From contig NC_030987.1 of assembly GCF_000149955.1 (NCBI RefSeq), positions 5,276,853 through 5,340,852 of the forward strand: DNA of 64,000 nt. The letters run 5' to 3'. Both the position numbers and the translations under genes were made by a program. The stretch comes from Fusarium oxysporum f. sp. lycopersici 4287 (Eukaryota; Ascomycota; Sordariomycetes; Hypocreales; Nectriaceae). Shown here piece by piece: positions 11,790 through 22,700 of this stretch (within the stretch, counting starts at the first letter, position 1; each line of letters begins with the position of its first letter). The notes beneath the pieces were generated by a model. That model was not told the origin of the DNA. It saw only the letters and a program-made list of their open reading frames with translations, and did no database searches.

Positions 11790-11851
11790 TTTTAATTGAT
11801 TAGATGGTTTATGGTGGTTTTAAAGCGATTTAAAGTCAAGAGGTTGAGATT

Positions 11852-11895
11852 TTTGTGACACTCGCTTATCTGTGACACTCGCTTATCATACACGT
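11852..11895 (-). repeat. 3' terminal inverted repeat of the pogo element
   Basis: Exact reverse complement of 10036-10079, including both copies of the tandem 17-mer, followed by the duplicated TA. Confidence 0.93.
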
Positions 11896-12427
11896 TACCT
11901 TAAAGTATTTATATTAGACCTATTTAAAGCTTAGTAATTAATTAAGCTTATATTACTTAATTAACTAGTAGAGTTAAAGTTAAACTAAGCTAAGTAGAAG
12001 ATTAGGATACCTATTAAACTCTCTAGTATTCTTTATAGTATAGTACTTAATTAGGTATCTTATAAAGCTTTATAAAAGGTTAAGTAGTAACAAAAGCTTC
12101 TATTTTATTAAAGTTCTACTTCTTTATCAGCCTATACTAGTTCTTTCTTATAATTATAAGGGCTGCCCTATACTTATAAGCTAGAGGGTTTATTAGCTTA
12201 AAGCCAGACTCTATAACTTAAAGATTTTTATCCGCATTGGCACTTAACTCAGGAAGATAATCGGCGACCCCTCTTAGAACCCTGCCAGCGAGTAGATCCA
12301 GTGGCTGCGAGTTCGTCTTCGGAGCTGGTAATTAGATTCTGGAAGCTGGAAGTATCTGATCAGCTAGTTCTCCAAGATACTGCAAGCTTTCCTGGCTATG
12401 CGACATCAGGAATATGGTTTTCTCAAA

Positions 12428-12556
12428 AAGGTCATCAGCTTAGTTAAAAAAAAGGTCATCAGCTCGACCATCTGTTAGCGCCGCGCTAAACTCCCATATA
12501 AATAAATGGTCATCAGTGCTGATGACCATTACAACAGGTGATAGGGACCCCAAGCT
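12428..12556. repeat. Palindromic module with repeated GGTCATCAG
   Basis: Two direct copies of AAAAAGGTCATCAGCT (about 12426 and 12450), a palindrome TTAGCGC-C-GCGCTAA near 12477-12491, and a longer palindrome AATGGTCATCAG..CTGATGACCATT at 12507-12532. The module sits exactly where the reading frame of the adjacent MULE (12556-14245) stops making sense. It may be a small inserted fold-back sequence or the end of one of the two MULEs. Confidence 0.55.
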
Positions 12557-14245
12557 CGACAGAAACCGAGCAGTCATCGTTACAGTCTGAGAGAGGCTCT
12601 GGAAAGGGATTCTTCCCGGTAGGCATCGCCTTACGAGCAATACGATATTGCTTGTTGATCTACCCAAGCGCCTTCGATGAAATCACTGTTGGTAGATCAC
12701 CTAGGTAGTCTCCACTTGATCCTAGGTACCGGTATTCACGGGCAGTAAGAACCTCATCCTGTGCGCAGGCATCCTTGAAGTCACGTTCTTGATATTTCAT
12801 CATGTCCTGCATTGCTTCGACGAGTCGATACAAGTGGCTCATGCCGTTCAAGAGATAGCTCTTGATGTTGTTGTTGCTTGCCTCTGTTCCGGAGGTGACG
12901 CGGATACCAAAGTTGCGATGCTTGCGGAGGAAGCAGCGTGCCCACTGGGCCCTAACCGGCAAATAGGTCCCATGGAGATAGCATAGGATGACTCTTTGGT
13001 CATCAAACTTCTTGCAAAGGTCTATCCACGCCTTCTCGTGGGCCTCCTCTGTTTCAGCAAAGAGTACACGCTTCCACATCATAAGAACCCCTCGGTAGGT
13101 GTGAGGAATCTCGTCACCGGTAAGCGCGTAGACCAGCTGTTTGTCTGTAACGCTGAGCTCAGCCTGTGTCTGAGGGGCAGATTCCTCCCAGTCACTGGCG
13201 TCAGGGCTACTACTGCTCTTCCGTTTCTTAGCCCACTTCTGCTTCGATTTAAGCAGGATATTCGAGTTAATATAATAGATGCAAAGTTATTGCTGCACAT
13301 CAGGAAACTGGTCATTAAGGGCGGCCTTCATAGAGTCATCGAAGTCGGTGATAATAACATCAGGTTGCCTAATAGAGTGCTGGCCTATAAGCTGGCGAAT
13401 GCTCTCAGCGAGGAATTAGAAGCCTTCTCTTCTCTCATTATCGATCAGGCCGAAGGCTGCGTTAAATACAGTCCCAAGACAGGTCTGACCGGTGGCTTGG
13501 AATAAGGGAAGCTTGAATCGATTAGTATCATATGTGTTGTCAAAGCTTATGACCTCAGGGAACCGCTTCCACATCTAGATGCAATAAGGAAACGTCCAGA
13601 CAAGACCAAGTAGACGGTTTGGTTGGTTATCAGCCCACTTGACAAGATAGGGAATCTCTATCTCGTCGAAGAGCTTGATTAATGCCGCAGTAGGTGTATA
13701 GCCATTTAGCTTTTCCCGGTTAATGAGCGCGCGGGCGTTGTAGATATCCCTCTGAGTAAATGACGATTCAGGATGTTGCTCTTTAACCACGGCCCGAACA
13801 TCACGAGCCCGGATGCCGACTCGACGACTTGTTGATTCAATGGTTGCCCTTACTGGCGTAGTGAGTCGTCTATGGGAGGGGTGCGCAGATGATGTAATAC
13901 TAGGTCCATAGTTATGCTGGCTGTGTTCCAAGTTTGGATGTTATCATAGAAGCCATTTGCCCTCTTCCAGGGCTTCAGCAATTACCATCCACTTACAGCC
14001 ACACTTCCGAGATTTACGCTGTCAAAGGCCTGCGCCTTTTAAAGCCCCTGGCTGTCCAAATCGATCACACTGAAGCGAGTACCTTATCCGTTGTCCTTTA
14101 TATAAATAGGCATTCCTTCGAATAATGCCAAACCCGTTTTCTTTCGCGAACAAATTGACCAAGTCGAAGAGAGCTTCGGCTAATAGCGCCAGATCGCCTG
14201 GAATAGGTAGGTTAGGGATTAGGCCTGGAAAAGGTGAAGAGATTT
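12556..14245 (-). pseudogene. Second, distinct MULE transposase (FAR1-type N-terminus), broken
   Basis: A single minus-strand frame can be followed from about 14245 to 12556. The N-terminus reads LLAEALFDLVNLFAKENGFG, then CDRFGQPG and RKCGCKWMVIAEALEEGKW, a FAR1/WRKY-GCM1-type zinc region. It is followed by FTQRDIYNARALINREKLNG, then SFDNTYDTNRFKLPLF (first catalytic acid), DVIITDFDDSM (second), LCYLHGTYLP and TSGTEASNNNIKSYLLNG. This is the domain order of MULE transposases. It is interrupted by TGA and TAA near 13940, by TAG at 13575-13577, two TAA codons downstream and TAG at 12660-12662, and the frame ends at the palindromic module near 12556. Sequence identity to copies A/B is low, so it belongs to a different MULE lineage. 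Confidence 0.78.
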
Positions 14246-14249
14246 ATTA

Positions 14250-15690
14250 AAAAGATAATAATTCTGGTGATTCGGCCCTTAGTAATACTTAAAGAATCTA
14301 TATAGGTGACTTACACGGTGGAGAGTATGGTAGAGGAGATTTATAGGCGTCTAAGCTGAGTGGCGACCAACCCTATCGCTCTCGCCATATATATACTCAT
14401 TCGTATAACCAAGTAAGGTCAATGGTCAGACTCTGGCTTTCACCAATAACCTGCCATACAATTTTCATAACAGATTCGAACTCAGCTCTTGTTAGGGTCG
14501 ATGGCCATTAGGCTGGCTCTGGTGGGGAGGAGAAAGCCGGCGGGTCGATTTCGGGACCTAGAATAGGGACCCTGACTCGCTGAAGTCATATCCTCCCTGA
14601 TAAAAACTCATTTAGAAGGTAAATCTCGTAATCAAACCGTAGATCCTATGTATGTTCGTGGAGGCCCTGCGAGCCGTGGGGCAGTAGGAAGGTCGAAAAA
14701 GTCTGTAGATAAGAAGCAAAGAGATTACTTAGCATATCTTCGTCGCCTATTCTATAGTATTGGCCGATACTTGCTGCGGAACTGCTTGCAGAGTTCTGCC
14801 GATTTACGAGTAAAGGAGGGCTAGAACTGGCTTATCGGCTTATTTGCTGTCGTTTTTCACGGTGTATTTAATTGCTAGGGCTTAAGGTTTGCAGCCTACG
14901 AAGGCCTATATGTCGTTCCACTGCAGGGGAAGATATTATAGAAGTGATAAAAGATATGAGGTCAAGACGTGGGAACGCGTCTATGCGCCTAGAGTTATTA
15001 CGGCTGGTTCAGAGCTAAGGTCAAAAAAATGTTGAGAGCTAAAGCTGTACCCGTTGGCGAGACCTGACGGTGGCCAACTAAGCAAGCTTAGTTGGCCATC
15101 CCCTGGCTCGAGCCAACGGGTAGTACTTTTAGTGCAGGGGGCAAAATCCATAATCTACTAATAATTAAAAATTTAGCGAATTAAAGCCCGTGAAAGTCAT
15201 GCCTCTGTATCAAAACTGTCATGCCGCTCTATTAATTCCCTACTTGAATACACCTCCAATAGAAAGCAGCAAGCCCTAGAGGCAGCAAAACTGACTCCAT
15301 CATATCTTAAAATCGTAAAGTTAGAGAGGTAAAGCCAGATATTGAAGTAGATGAAACCACAGAGGAGCTATACCGTTTTTAGATGGTTAGACGGCTAGTA
15401 TATGCCAACATCGTCATCGTGGGGGCTGCTGATTTGATCAACAGTTCTTTTGACCAATTACTTTCATGCTTATCTTACTACCAGACCCATGCTTGATATT
15501 CAGTAACACAAACAACGTGTCGGTAAACCGAGGGTACATTGCAGTGGTCCAAATCCTGTTTCAATATTGGAAACTCGTGCTTACTCAATGACAATGTTAC
15601 GTAGCACAAATTTTCAAATCATCATAAATATGTGTTTAAGGCGAGGTTGGTACTGTTCTGGGCCACGTTCTTAACCCAACGTACACATTC
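14250..15690. other. Intergenic region with one nested hairpin
   Basis: No coding sequence recognised over 1.4 kb. The only clear structure is the nested inverted repeat at 15048-15122, listed separately. Confidence 0.4.
15048..15122. repeat. Nested perfect inverted repeat (cruciform-capable)
   Basis: The outer arms TACCCGTTGGC (15048-15058) and GCCAACGGGTA (15112-15122) are exact complements. The inner arms TGGCCAACTAAGC and GCTTAGTTGGCCA (15071-15098) are exact complements around a 2-nt loop. The unit may be a small fold-back element or the terminus of one. Confidence 0.8.
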
Positions 15691-15693
15691 ACT

Positions 15694-16161
15694 ATGGTCA
15701 ACATCACTTGCGCCGCACGAGAAGCCATCTTGGCCTACGGTACTCTCATTGCCCTCGGTGGAGATTACACCTACCCTCTCTCCAACCTTTCCCTTCAAGT
15801 CTCATCCTTTTTCTTACCAAACTACACCTCTTTCTCTCTGGGAAGACCTCGTATATCTCCAAATGAATCTGTGGTCGCAGAAAACTTCGTTCTTCAGTAT
15901 ACTGATTGGAGGGAGAACGGTCCAGGCACACATGTAAAGCTCGACGAGTTTCGAGTGGAAACGGTATCGAATGAATCTGCCCTGTGTTGGTTGACATACC
16001 GTATCTCCCCTGATAATAGTCACATGCCAGGATGGGAATGGACAAACGTTTATGGCTTCAGGATGGTGAAAGAGGGGATGGCTAATGGGCTTAATGGTGG
16101 TTGGGAGTTTGCCATTGGGGATGAGGAGCACCAGAAGTACGAATTGAGGTTTCCAAATTGA
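15694..16161 (+). CDS. NTF2-like/SnoaL-like protein of unknown function (155 aa)
   Basis: An intact intronless frame from ATG 15694. The sequence has the features of fungal NTF2-like (cone-shaped alpha+beta) proteins: an N-terminal helix (AREAILAYGTLIALGGDY), FFLPNYTSFSLGR, then beta-strands through TDWRENGPGTHVKLDEFRVE, LCWLTYRISP, GWEWTNVYGFR and GGWEFAIGDEE. No signal peptide or membrane segment is present. Family members are small cytosolic proteins, some of them enzymes or ligand binders in secondary metabolism, but no biosynthetic genes lie nearby, so the role is unknown. The sequence has normal coding GC and no RIP-type lesions, in contrast with its flanks. The assignment is from remembered fungal family patterns. 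Confidence 0.75.
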   Translation: MVNITCAAREAILAYGTLIALGGDYTYPLSNLSLQVSSFFLPNYTSFSLGRPRISPNESVVAENFVLQYTDWRENGPGTHVKLDEFRVETVSNESALCWLTYRISPDNSHMPGWEWTNVYGFRMVKEGMANGLNGGWEFAIGDEEHQKYELRFPN

Positions 16162-16169
16162 TTGTGAGA

Positions 16170-16890
16170 AATTAGACTGCTTTGTGAAAGTAGAACGGAG
16201 AAATACTATATTGGTACTGGGGAATGGATTCTATTTTTGTCTATTGCATATTGTCCTGTGATGAGGCTGAGCTTATGCTTCTAATAAAATCTCCGCACTT
16301 AATCCGATTTATGCACACCCAGCAAACTGGTCAGACTTTAACACGGTATTCCACCTAAGAGATGAGTAATTCGGCGATCCCCCACTTCATTAAAAGTCCT
16401 CTCTTCCAATGAAGGACGATTCAGCTCTCTCAAGTCGCAGATCGGACCATTTTAGGACCATTTGACGGCTACGGCGGCAATGATTCACTAGTGCTTACGT
16501 CCACCGACAGACCTCATACACTTGATCGACAAGACAATTACAAAATATGTTTTGATTGATGCATTTCAGCCCTGCAGTGGATTTCTGTATGGATCAGTTG
16601 ACGAATCATGTCTTTAGGAATACGGAATCGATTTAGAATAAGCGTAATTGCGCCACTGGTTACTTGTTATTTGTTAACTGTACCTTGAACACAAGTCCAT
16701 GTTGATGTCATTCTTAGTTAAAAGAGTCAGGGGTAGCATTATAGATCCATCTCAGCTTGACTGAATGGCGAAGTTAGTTCTTACTTTTACTTTTTCTCTC
16801 CATCCTCTTCTCCGTTCATGCTAAAATCGCTAGCATAATTATATTACTGATTCTCTAGTGTCTCGTTTTATAGTAATCCCGCGCACGATC
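16170..16890. other. Intergenic, nothing supported
   Basis: Non-coding sequence between two same-strand genes; it presumably holds the 3' end of the first and the promoter of the second. No specific site is recognised. Confidence 0.4.
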
Positions 16891-16899
16891 TTTCTTAAA

Positions 16900-17632
16900 A
16901 TGAAGCTCCATACTTCCCTAATTTCACTATCTCTATTTCAGTGGACAATGGCTCAAACCTGTTATTTTCCGAACGGAAGTAAAGCACCGGGCAAATATAA
17001 GCCATGTAGTTCTAGCAACACGACCTACTCAACCTGTTGCTCATCAGACCAAAATGATCGATGTTTGCTGAATGGCTTATGTTCATGGACGGATCATTAC
17101 GACTATCGAGCTGCTTGCACAAGCAAGGATTGGACTGGCTGCCAAAGAGTTTGCCCATTACGTTGGTGGCCTGCCTTGAAATGCAGAAGAGGCTTAGCTA
17201 ACAATTTCATCAGAAAAGAACAACACTTGGGTCCAAGTCAAAGAGTGTGCGTCAAATGAATACTGCTGTAACCTTGACCCGAAGAATGACTGCTGTAAAG
17301 GGGATGCGGATCGGTTCTCTCTTAAGGCTCCCCAACTCCATTCTTCCAAATCTCACTCAAAACCTCCCGTGGGAGCTATAGTCGGTGGAGTAGTCGGTGG
17401 AGTTGCTGTTGTTATACTGTTAGGTCTGGGATGGTGGTTTTTATATCGAAAGCCAGGAGTGAGAAAGGATATAAACTCGAATGTTATGGATGGAGGAAAT
17501 AAGGACCTTCCAAAAGCCAGTCCAAGAACCGATCCTTCGATAGTTGAGGCTGACGCAGGCCCAGAACATGTCCTGGTGGAGTCGGATGCACAGCCCATAC
17601 AGCCAAGGGTTTTACATGAGCTACCGGCATAG
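16900..17632 (+). CDS. Cysteine-rich single-pass membrane protein (226 aa, one intron)
   Basis: Two exons, 16900-17161 and 17214-17632. The 52-nt intron has donor GTTGGT, branch site GCTAAC (17197-17202) and acceptor CATCAG, and splicing restores one frame across an otherwise frameshifted region. The start at ATG 16900 gives a signal peptide (MKLHTSLISLSLFQWTMAQT). A cysteine-rich ectodomain follows (TCYFPNGSKA, TCCSSDQNDRCLLNGLC, GCQRVCP, ECASNEYCCNLDPKNDCC). A transmembrane helix (VGAIVGGVVGGVAVVILLGL) and a basic then acidic cytoplasmic tail of about 65 residues complete it. This layout is common in fungal Mid2/WSC-like or podoplanin-like surface proteins. No partner or function can be inferred from the neighbours. 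The likely location is the plasma membrane. Confidence 0.75.
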
Positions 17633-17639
17633 ATTTTAT

Positions 17640-18150
17640 ATCGCTCGTATTCTGACTAGAATTAGGGTTGTGGATACTTTATTTTAATTTGGATCGTTGC
17701 TGAGAGCCTGGTTTTATTATCTTTAGGTGATTTCAAAGATAGTCTTTCTGGTTACATGCCATCCATACATTAACCAACCCGCCCTTGACAGTGTATTTCT
17801 CTCGCTTCCTTGAGACACGCTTAAGGCCCAACTAGATTACGGCCAATCTCCAGCTACAGTCCCGCCAGCGCCGTCGCCAAACGAGTATCCACACCAAATT
17901 ATATATTTTTACCCTTGTAAAGAGGCTCCAAGCCTTGTACCCCGCTAAGTAGACGTGTATCTACACCAGGATACCCTAATTTCTCCCTTAGAGCCCAGGT
18001 CCTTATGTGTTTTCTAACGTATGCCTTGTAGGTATGCAAGCAGTTCAAAGCTAGTCTAAGCCATCTCTCAGATTTGAACCGAGTTCGAAAAACGCCAGGA
18101 CGTAATACCACCTCGCATAGATGCGTATTGTTGTACATTAGTTGTATGTT
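17640..18150. other. Intergenic, nothing supported
   Basis: Only a short minus-strand frame (17899-18138) without recognisable features; probably non-coding. Confidence 0.4.
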
Positions 18151-18152
18151 GT

Positions 18153-21100
18153 GTAGTGTTGTACAACTTTACAACAGTTGTACAACAATAACGTCACGTG
18201 CAACGACCAAACGGTAGAATTAAGGTGCCATGGCTCTATATCTTCGTCTATAGCATTCTAGTCATCTTGTAGACCTACATCCATAGGTGTCCCATCATCT
18301 CCAGCCAGTGGATTGCATACTAGACCCAATCCACCCTCTCCGGAGGGGACAATTAGTCCTTCTCGTAGCCAGTTGCCGATACATTCCACCTTCTCAAGAT
18401 TCTTGCAAGTGATTCGAAGCCGGTCCCACGAAGCAGTACGTCGAGCACCTGAGAATGCTCTCTCTGGCTCAGCTGATTCAGATAGGATAGAAAGGATATC
18501 GATGGCCATCCGACTAAGCCGTGGATACTGTGCCCATTGCTCAAGACGAGACCACCACTCAAGAGGTATACAGTCGATTTCAAGAGGTAAAGCATTAATA
18601 AAGGAATCCAAATTGTCTGAATCTGTAGAAATAGCCTTCTTTTTCACCTTAATTGACCTGAAAAGAAACGATAACTGGCTATCCTTCTTCGAGGGTAGCG
18701 GTGCAGGACGACGTTCTGGTTCCTTTGAGATGGCAAGTCCATGATGCTCTGTCATCCAGATGTCCCGAGCACCAGAAATAGCTGTCTCATGCCAGTCTCG
18801 GGGCCAATTTTGCTGAATATATGCTAGTCGCTTAGAAGGATCAAGTAGTAAGGCGTCAGCATAGACCGGGATATCTTCAGTTATAGTATAGTATTTATCT
18901 AAGACGAACCAGCCCATCTTAATGGCATAGAGCATCCGAGTATCCATTAAGCCAGGTTGCGAGTGCTGTACCTTTGCACTCTTATAGTGGAAGAGCAGAG
19001 CATCTATCAGAAAGAGGGACTAGGAGACAGAAGAGCATTTTCCCTCGGCATATAGAGTTGCTGATGCAAAGGGTTCAAGGAATGCATGGGTTTTAGCCAG
19101 TAAATCTCAATCAGAACCACTTAGAACAGTATCTTCAAGCTCTCTATTATGCTTAAGTAGAAACTGATTAATCTGAACTTTCTTCCTAATGGCATTATCG
19201 ATGACTTTATACCAGGCAGACTATTATGTGGCATTATCAATCCTAAGGCTAAGGTCGATAGTAATATATCAGCTATTACTGTAGAGTAATAAGCTACGAA
19301 GCCAGACAGCAAGGTTATAAAGCTTCTAGAGAGCTGGAATGCCTTGCCACCTAGTATAGTCCTCATTAATGCTAGTCTTCTGACTGGCCTTAGCTGTCGA
19401 TTTGGACCTTTTACCTTGCAGCACAGGCTCTTCCTGTTGTGATATGGTTTCTGCTAGTGTGGCGGCAAAGTGGTCGACCATATCCATACTCTTATTACTA
19501 ATAGTAGCATTGAGGGCTGCTGTGAGAGCCTCCTTAGATCGAGCAAGAAGGAAGGATTGCAAGGAGAGGTTAATAATATGACCAATGCACCGGATTCGAT
19601 GCCTCTCGGGGTTGAAATCGATCCACTCTATGTCAGATAGGATCTAACTAGCTAGGGGATAAGCATACCTGGAGCTCTGCCTTTAATTTCTCTGATAGTG
19701 CCTCTAAACATATAATATTTAAAGTTGTATTATCCCCTGTGTAATAGCCTACTCTTAATATATCGAAGTTGCGTAGGACTTTTACAATTAAGGCTGCCTA
19801 GGCCTCACCACTATGACTAAATGGATATTCTGGCAGTCCTAAGAGCGCCTTTCGAAGTTCGTAGTTATAATTAACCTATTGGGCACATACTGCTAGCATG
19901 GCATGGCGATGTGGTAATATCCAGAGGTCAGTTAATATATGGATTATCGATTAAGAACCCTAAATAAGATCTCTAAGCTAGGAAGTATATAGCCCATAGT
20001 TAGCATTTATAATCTTTATAGCCTAATTACAGGACGTAATTAGGCAGTCTTTAATGGCAGGATTACATGCCAGCGCAAGACTCTTTATCTTATCCTAAGT
20101 AACTAAAGAGAATGGGACCCGACGGCAAGTAAGGAGTCCCACGATTACCTTAATATACCGTTAAGTATTAAAGACATTCTAAAGAGCATTATCGGATGGT
20201 TAGAATGTTATATATAAGACTATAGATAGCTGCATCGATTGCTATAAGCTTTAAGACGTCTTACTAGCCTGGATAAGTTACCGGTGTCGATTTTAAGTAT
20301 AGGTTATGGCATTGCTTATATATCCGTTGCTCTAGCGGGTTAAGCAGTGAAGACAGATATATTCTCTTCGGCCATAAGGCTTCCGAACCCTTCTAATTTA
20401 AGTCTTATTTTTCTTAGGATACTTAACACGAAAGAAGCTATAAAAGTCCTAGCCCAGCCGCTTAATTGCTGTTAATTAAACAGATATTGAACTGATAGGC
20501 GATAAGCTAGCCATAGTCGAGATTCTAGGAATAAGTGCTTAAGCATATAGCACCCTAATAGTGCCTAAAGCGTCTAGGATTTGCAGTGAGATTCGCAGTA
20601 TAAAAACAATAGAGACGGGGCAGCTCGGCCATAGCATTAATTAAAAAAGTTATTACTTGCATATAGAAAATATCAAATCAAAGAAACCTCTTAACTTATC
20701 TAATAAGGGACTAGGAGCTGGCTACCTATAGCTATATTTCGTTATAAGCAGTATTAATGGTCTTTAGGCAGCCGTATACTATCTGCACTAGTTGTGATAT
20801 GGCGTTCATGCTATCCGTAAAACTATTCACGACAGTTATCCTTAGCCGTGACAGAGCTTATCCGAGGAGTAAAGAGAATATAAACTTATATAACTGTCTG
20901 CTAACGGTGGGCATCTAAGAGCCATAAGTATGCCACGGGTCATAGCCATCAGTGACGTCGTTTACTACTTAGCCGGTGGCGGATAGCTTCACGGCATAAT
21001 AAGGCCATCATAGCATATCACGTTTCTGGTATATATAATAAAACCAATATCTGATTAGCTAACACTACCAACTTGACCAATTATATGGACCGCCTTATTG

Positions 21101-21200
21101 TTGTATAACAGTTGTTTGGGAAGTCTGGTAGTGTTGTACAGCTTCAACAAAAGTAGTGTTGTACAACTATATAACAGTTGTACTCATATAACAACACTAC
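18153..21200 (-). mobile_element. Decayed hAT transposon with subterminal GTTGTACAAC repeats
   Basis: The left end (18153) begins GTAGTGTTGTACAAC and the right end (to 21200) is its inverse, ACAACACTAC. The terminal 100 bp on both sides contain repeated GTTGTACAAC and AACAGTTGTAC motifs, as subterminal transposase-binding repeats do in hAT elements. The transposase frame lies between them on the minus strand. No convincing 8-bp target duplication was found, so the exact ends are approximate. Confidence 0.65.
18258..20514 (-). pseudogene. hAT transposase, multiple stops
   Basis: The minus-strand frame starts at a plausible ATG (20512-20514, MASLSPISSISV) and would be about 750 residues, usual for fungal hAT enzymes. 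A BED-finger-like region near 20350 is badly decayed. From about 19630 the frame is readable: FNPERHRIRCIGHIINLSLQ, QSFLLARSKEALTAALN, a serine/lysine linker, then residues leading into the open 229-codon C-terminus (18258-18947). This has PVYADALLLDPSKRLAYIQ, WWSRLEQWAQYPRLSRMAID and the hAT dimerisation motif ILSESAEPERAFSGARR. The 5' half is much more TA-rich and stop-filled than the 3' half, so RIP acted unevenly. Not functional. Confidence 0.8.
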
Positions 21201-21816
21201 AATAAGCATGTATGAGCAACTACAAGACCGTGCCTTGCGTTTTGGACAAGAATGGTGTCAAAGCCATGATGCGCCCGAGAACATGGTAGTATAGTCCTGT
21301 GTTAGACTACATAACTCCATTAACCCTCCTTGTGAATTATCGTTGCCACCAATGCTATCACCCTATGGGATTGTGGTGTCTATGTCGTTAGAAGAAGACG
21401 TATTTATCATTAGGATATCCACTGATTTATATACTTTACTCCTAATATATTGTTAAATGAGAGCGCAGTCGCAGTCGCTATGTCTCAAAATCTTTGGCTT
21501 GAGGTGGTAAATTTGCTCAATGAGGTCATTATAGCAAGAAGAGAGTTGCTGATGCCGACCTTGTAATACTTCTGCCTCAGAGGCGAGGCGATCAGATTAT
21601 AATAACGAAGCTACCCTTGGCAGATCATACACCAACTTCTTAGAGACAGGGATCAGCTAAACTCCAATTCGCTTTCATGGGTATTTAATTTTTCTGCTTT
21701 AAACTAATGAAAACCCAAGAGATCCGGGAAGCCGTTTCTGCTCTGCTAAAGGTGCTTATCTTCACTGCCATTTGCTGAGTGAAGACCTCGGCTACGCTGC
21801 ACCGTGCCCAAAATGG

Positions 21817-22102
21817 TATCTCTTTGAGTGTCACAGCCCTTCAGTAGCGTCACAACAGGGATATATGACCAATCAAAGTACGTACATCAGCCGCTACAGG
21901 CCAACCTGCACTCAAGCCGCTATAGAGGGTTGTCAGCCAATTGAAATTGCTGAATTAGATGGCTATACCGCAAAAGAGGTAGCCCAGTTACAGGAGAAGA
22001 CAGCCCTTTCAATTGCGCTTGCGGCGAAGCTTGTCACCTTCTTGTACGTGGGATCAAGTGGGTCGAGATACCTACTGAAGGGCTGTGGCACTCAAAGAGA
22101 TA
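21817..22102. mobile_element. 286-bp MITE related to the piggyBac-side terminus at 37919
   Basis: Terminal inverted repeats of about 28 bp: TATCTCTTTGAGTGTCACAG at the left, its near-perfect inverse at the right (CTGTGGCACTCAAAGAGATA), differing at one position. The first 60 bp also match the inverse of 37855-37919, including GACCAATCAAA. No transposase is encoded. A 127-codon frame overlapping it is considered spurious. Confidence 0.75.
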
Positions 22103-22700
22103 ACAGGTCAAGACTGTGTACTGGATCCTGGACCCTGGGGCCTAGGCATCAGTGACATCATACTTCAAACTTAACAACAGTTATTCGTAACGAGTCTCAC
22201 AACTTCGGCATTTCAATATCGTCTGTTTGACATCGGCCTCCGTTGATTTTATTCACATTTGACTAATACAGTGCACGGACCGTATCTGGGGTGTGATGTG
22301 ATGTATTGTGAAACTGCCTAGCTCTTTTCGAACAAGCACATAACCTGTCAGCAAGGATCAGTAAATAATGTGCGAATAAGTGCAAGGCTACTGTGTAATT
22401 AACATACCCCGCTCTGATTGTGATTGTTTGTGATTGTGATAGTGGCTGGAAGTTTGTGGGATAGAAACATGGGTTTGAAACAGCTGAAATGCACTCGAGA
22501 TTATCCCTGGTTGAGGTTGGCAAGGAGGTTGTTGGATGTATTTGTTTCGTCAATGCCGTAAATCTTGATGCTGGAGGGAAGCGGCAGTTGTGGTAAACAG
22601 TGGAAATGATGAGGTTGGTGATGTTGGTAGAGAGAATCCAACTTGTCCGGCACTCAGCCTTAATTTATCGGATTTTTTTTTCTTCACTAGTTCCTTATAA
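22103..22700. other. Intergenic, nothing supported
   Basis: No coding or RNA feature recognised; the distal end grades into the decayed 3' end of the DUF7924-like pseudogene. Confidence 0.4.

Larger units (their letters stand above)
10036..11895 (+). mobile_element. Intact Fot1/pogo-type DNA transposon (1,860 bp)
   Basis: The element is bounded by perfect 44-bp inverted repeats and flanked by TA on both sides (10034-10035 and 11896-11897), the target duplication of the Tc1/mariner-pogo superfamily. It carries one uninterrupted 551-codon transposase gene. The empty target is preserved in the related MULE copy near 44530-44540, where AGAGC-TA-TCTTAAAG is continuous. The element is not RIP-mutated although it lies in heavily RIP-mutated DNA, so it arrived after that decay. 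Length, terminal repeats and coding frame all suggest a potentially mobile copy. Confidence 0.92.
9100..12420 (+). mobile_element. Decayed Mutator-like (MULE) element, copy A, interrupted by a pogo insertion
   Basis: The plus strand keeps a stop-riddled MULE transposase: QQDIYNYITDAR near 9230, then TYKTNKYSMPLLDL near 9450 (the first catalytic block), YINTINTYF and CLWYTNKAVFYYC (the C-x2-H-like block, with WH changed to WY) near 9650-9740. Alignment with the minus-strand copy at 42957-46450 is clear over about 3 kb, including the C-terminal end at about 11900-12400, once the pogo element at 10036-11895 is removed. Nearly all differences are TA-generating transitions. Terminal inverted repeats were not located. 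Only the last 150-200 bp (from about 12235) escape the AT bias. Confidence 0.7.

Noticed and set aside
17899..18138. 79-codon minus-strand frame
   Set aside because: No domain, start context or composition to support it.
18145..21210. 8-bp target duplication for the hAT element
   Set aside because: The bases flanking the two ends do not match at any tested offset.
21772..22155. 127-codon plus-strand frame as a gene
   Set aside because: Most of it lies within the MITE and its ends are the inverted repeats; no protein features.
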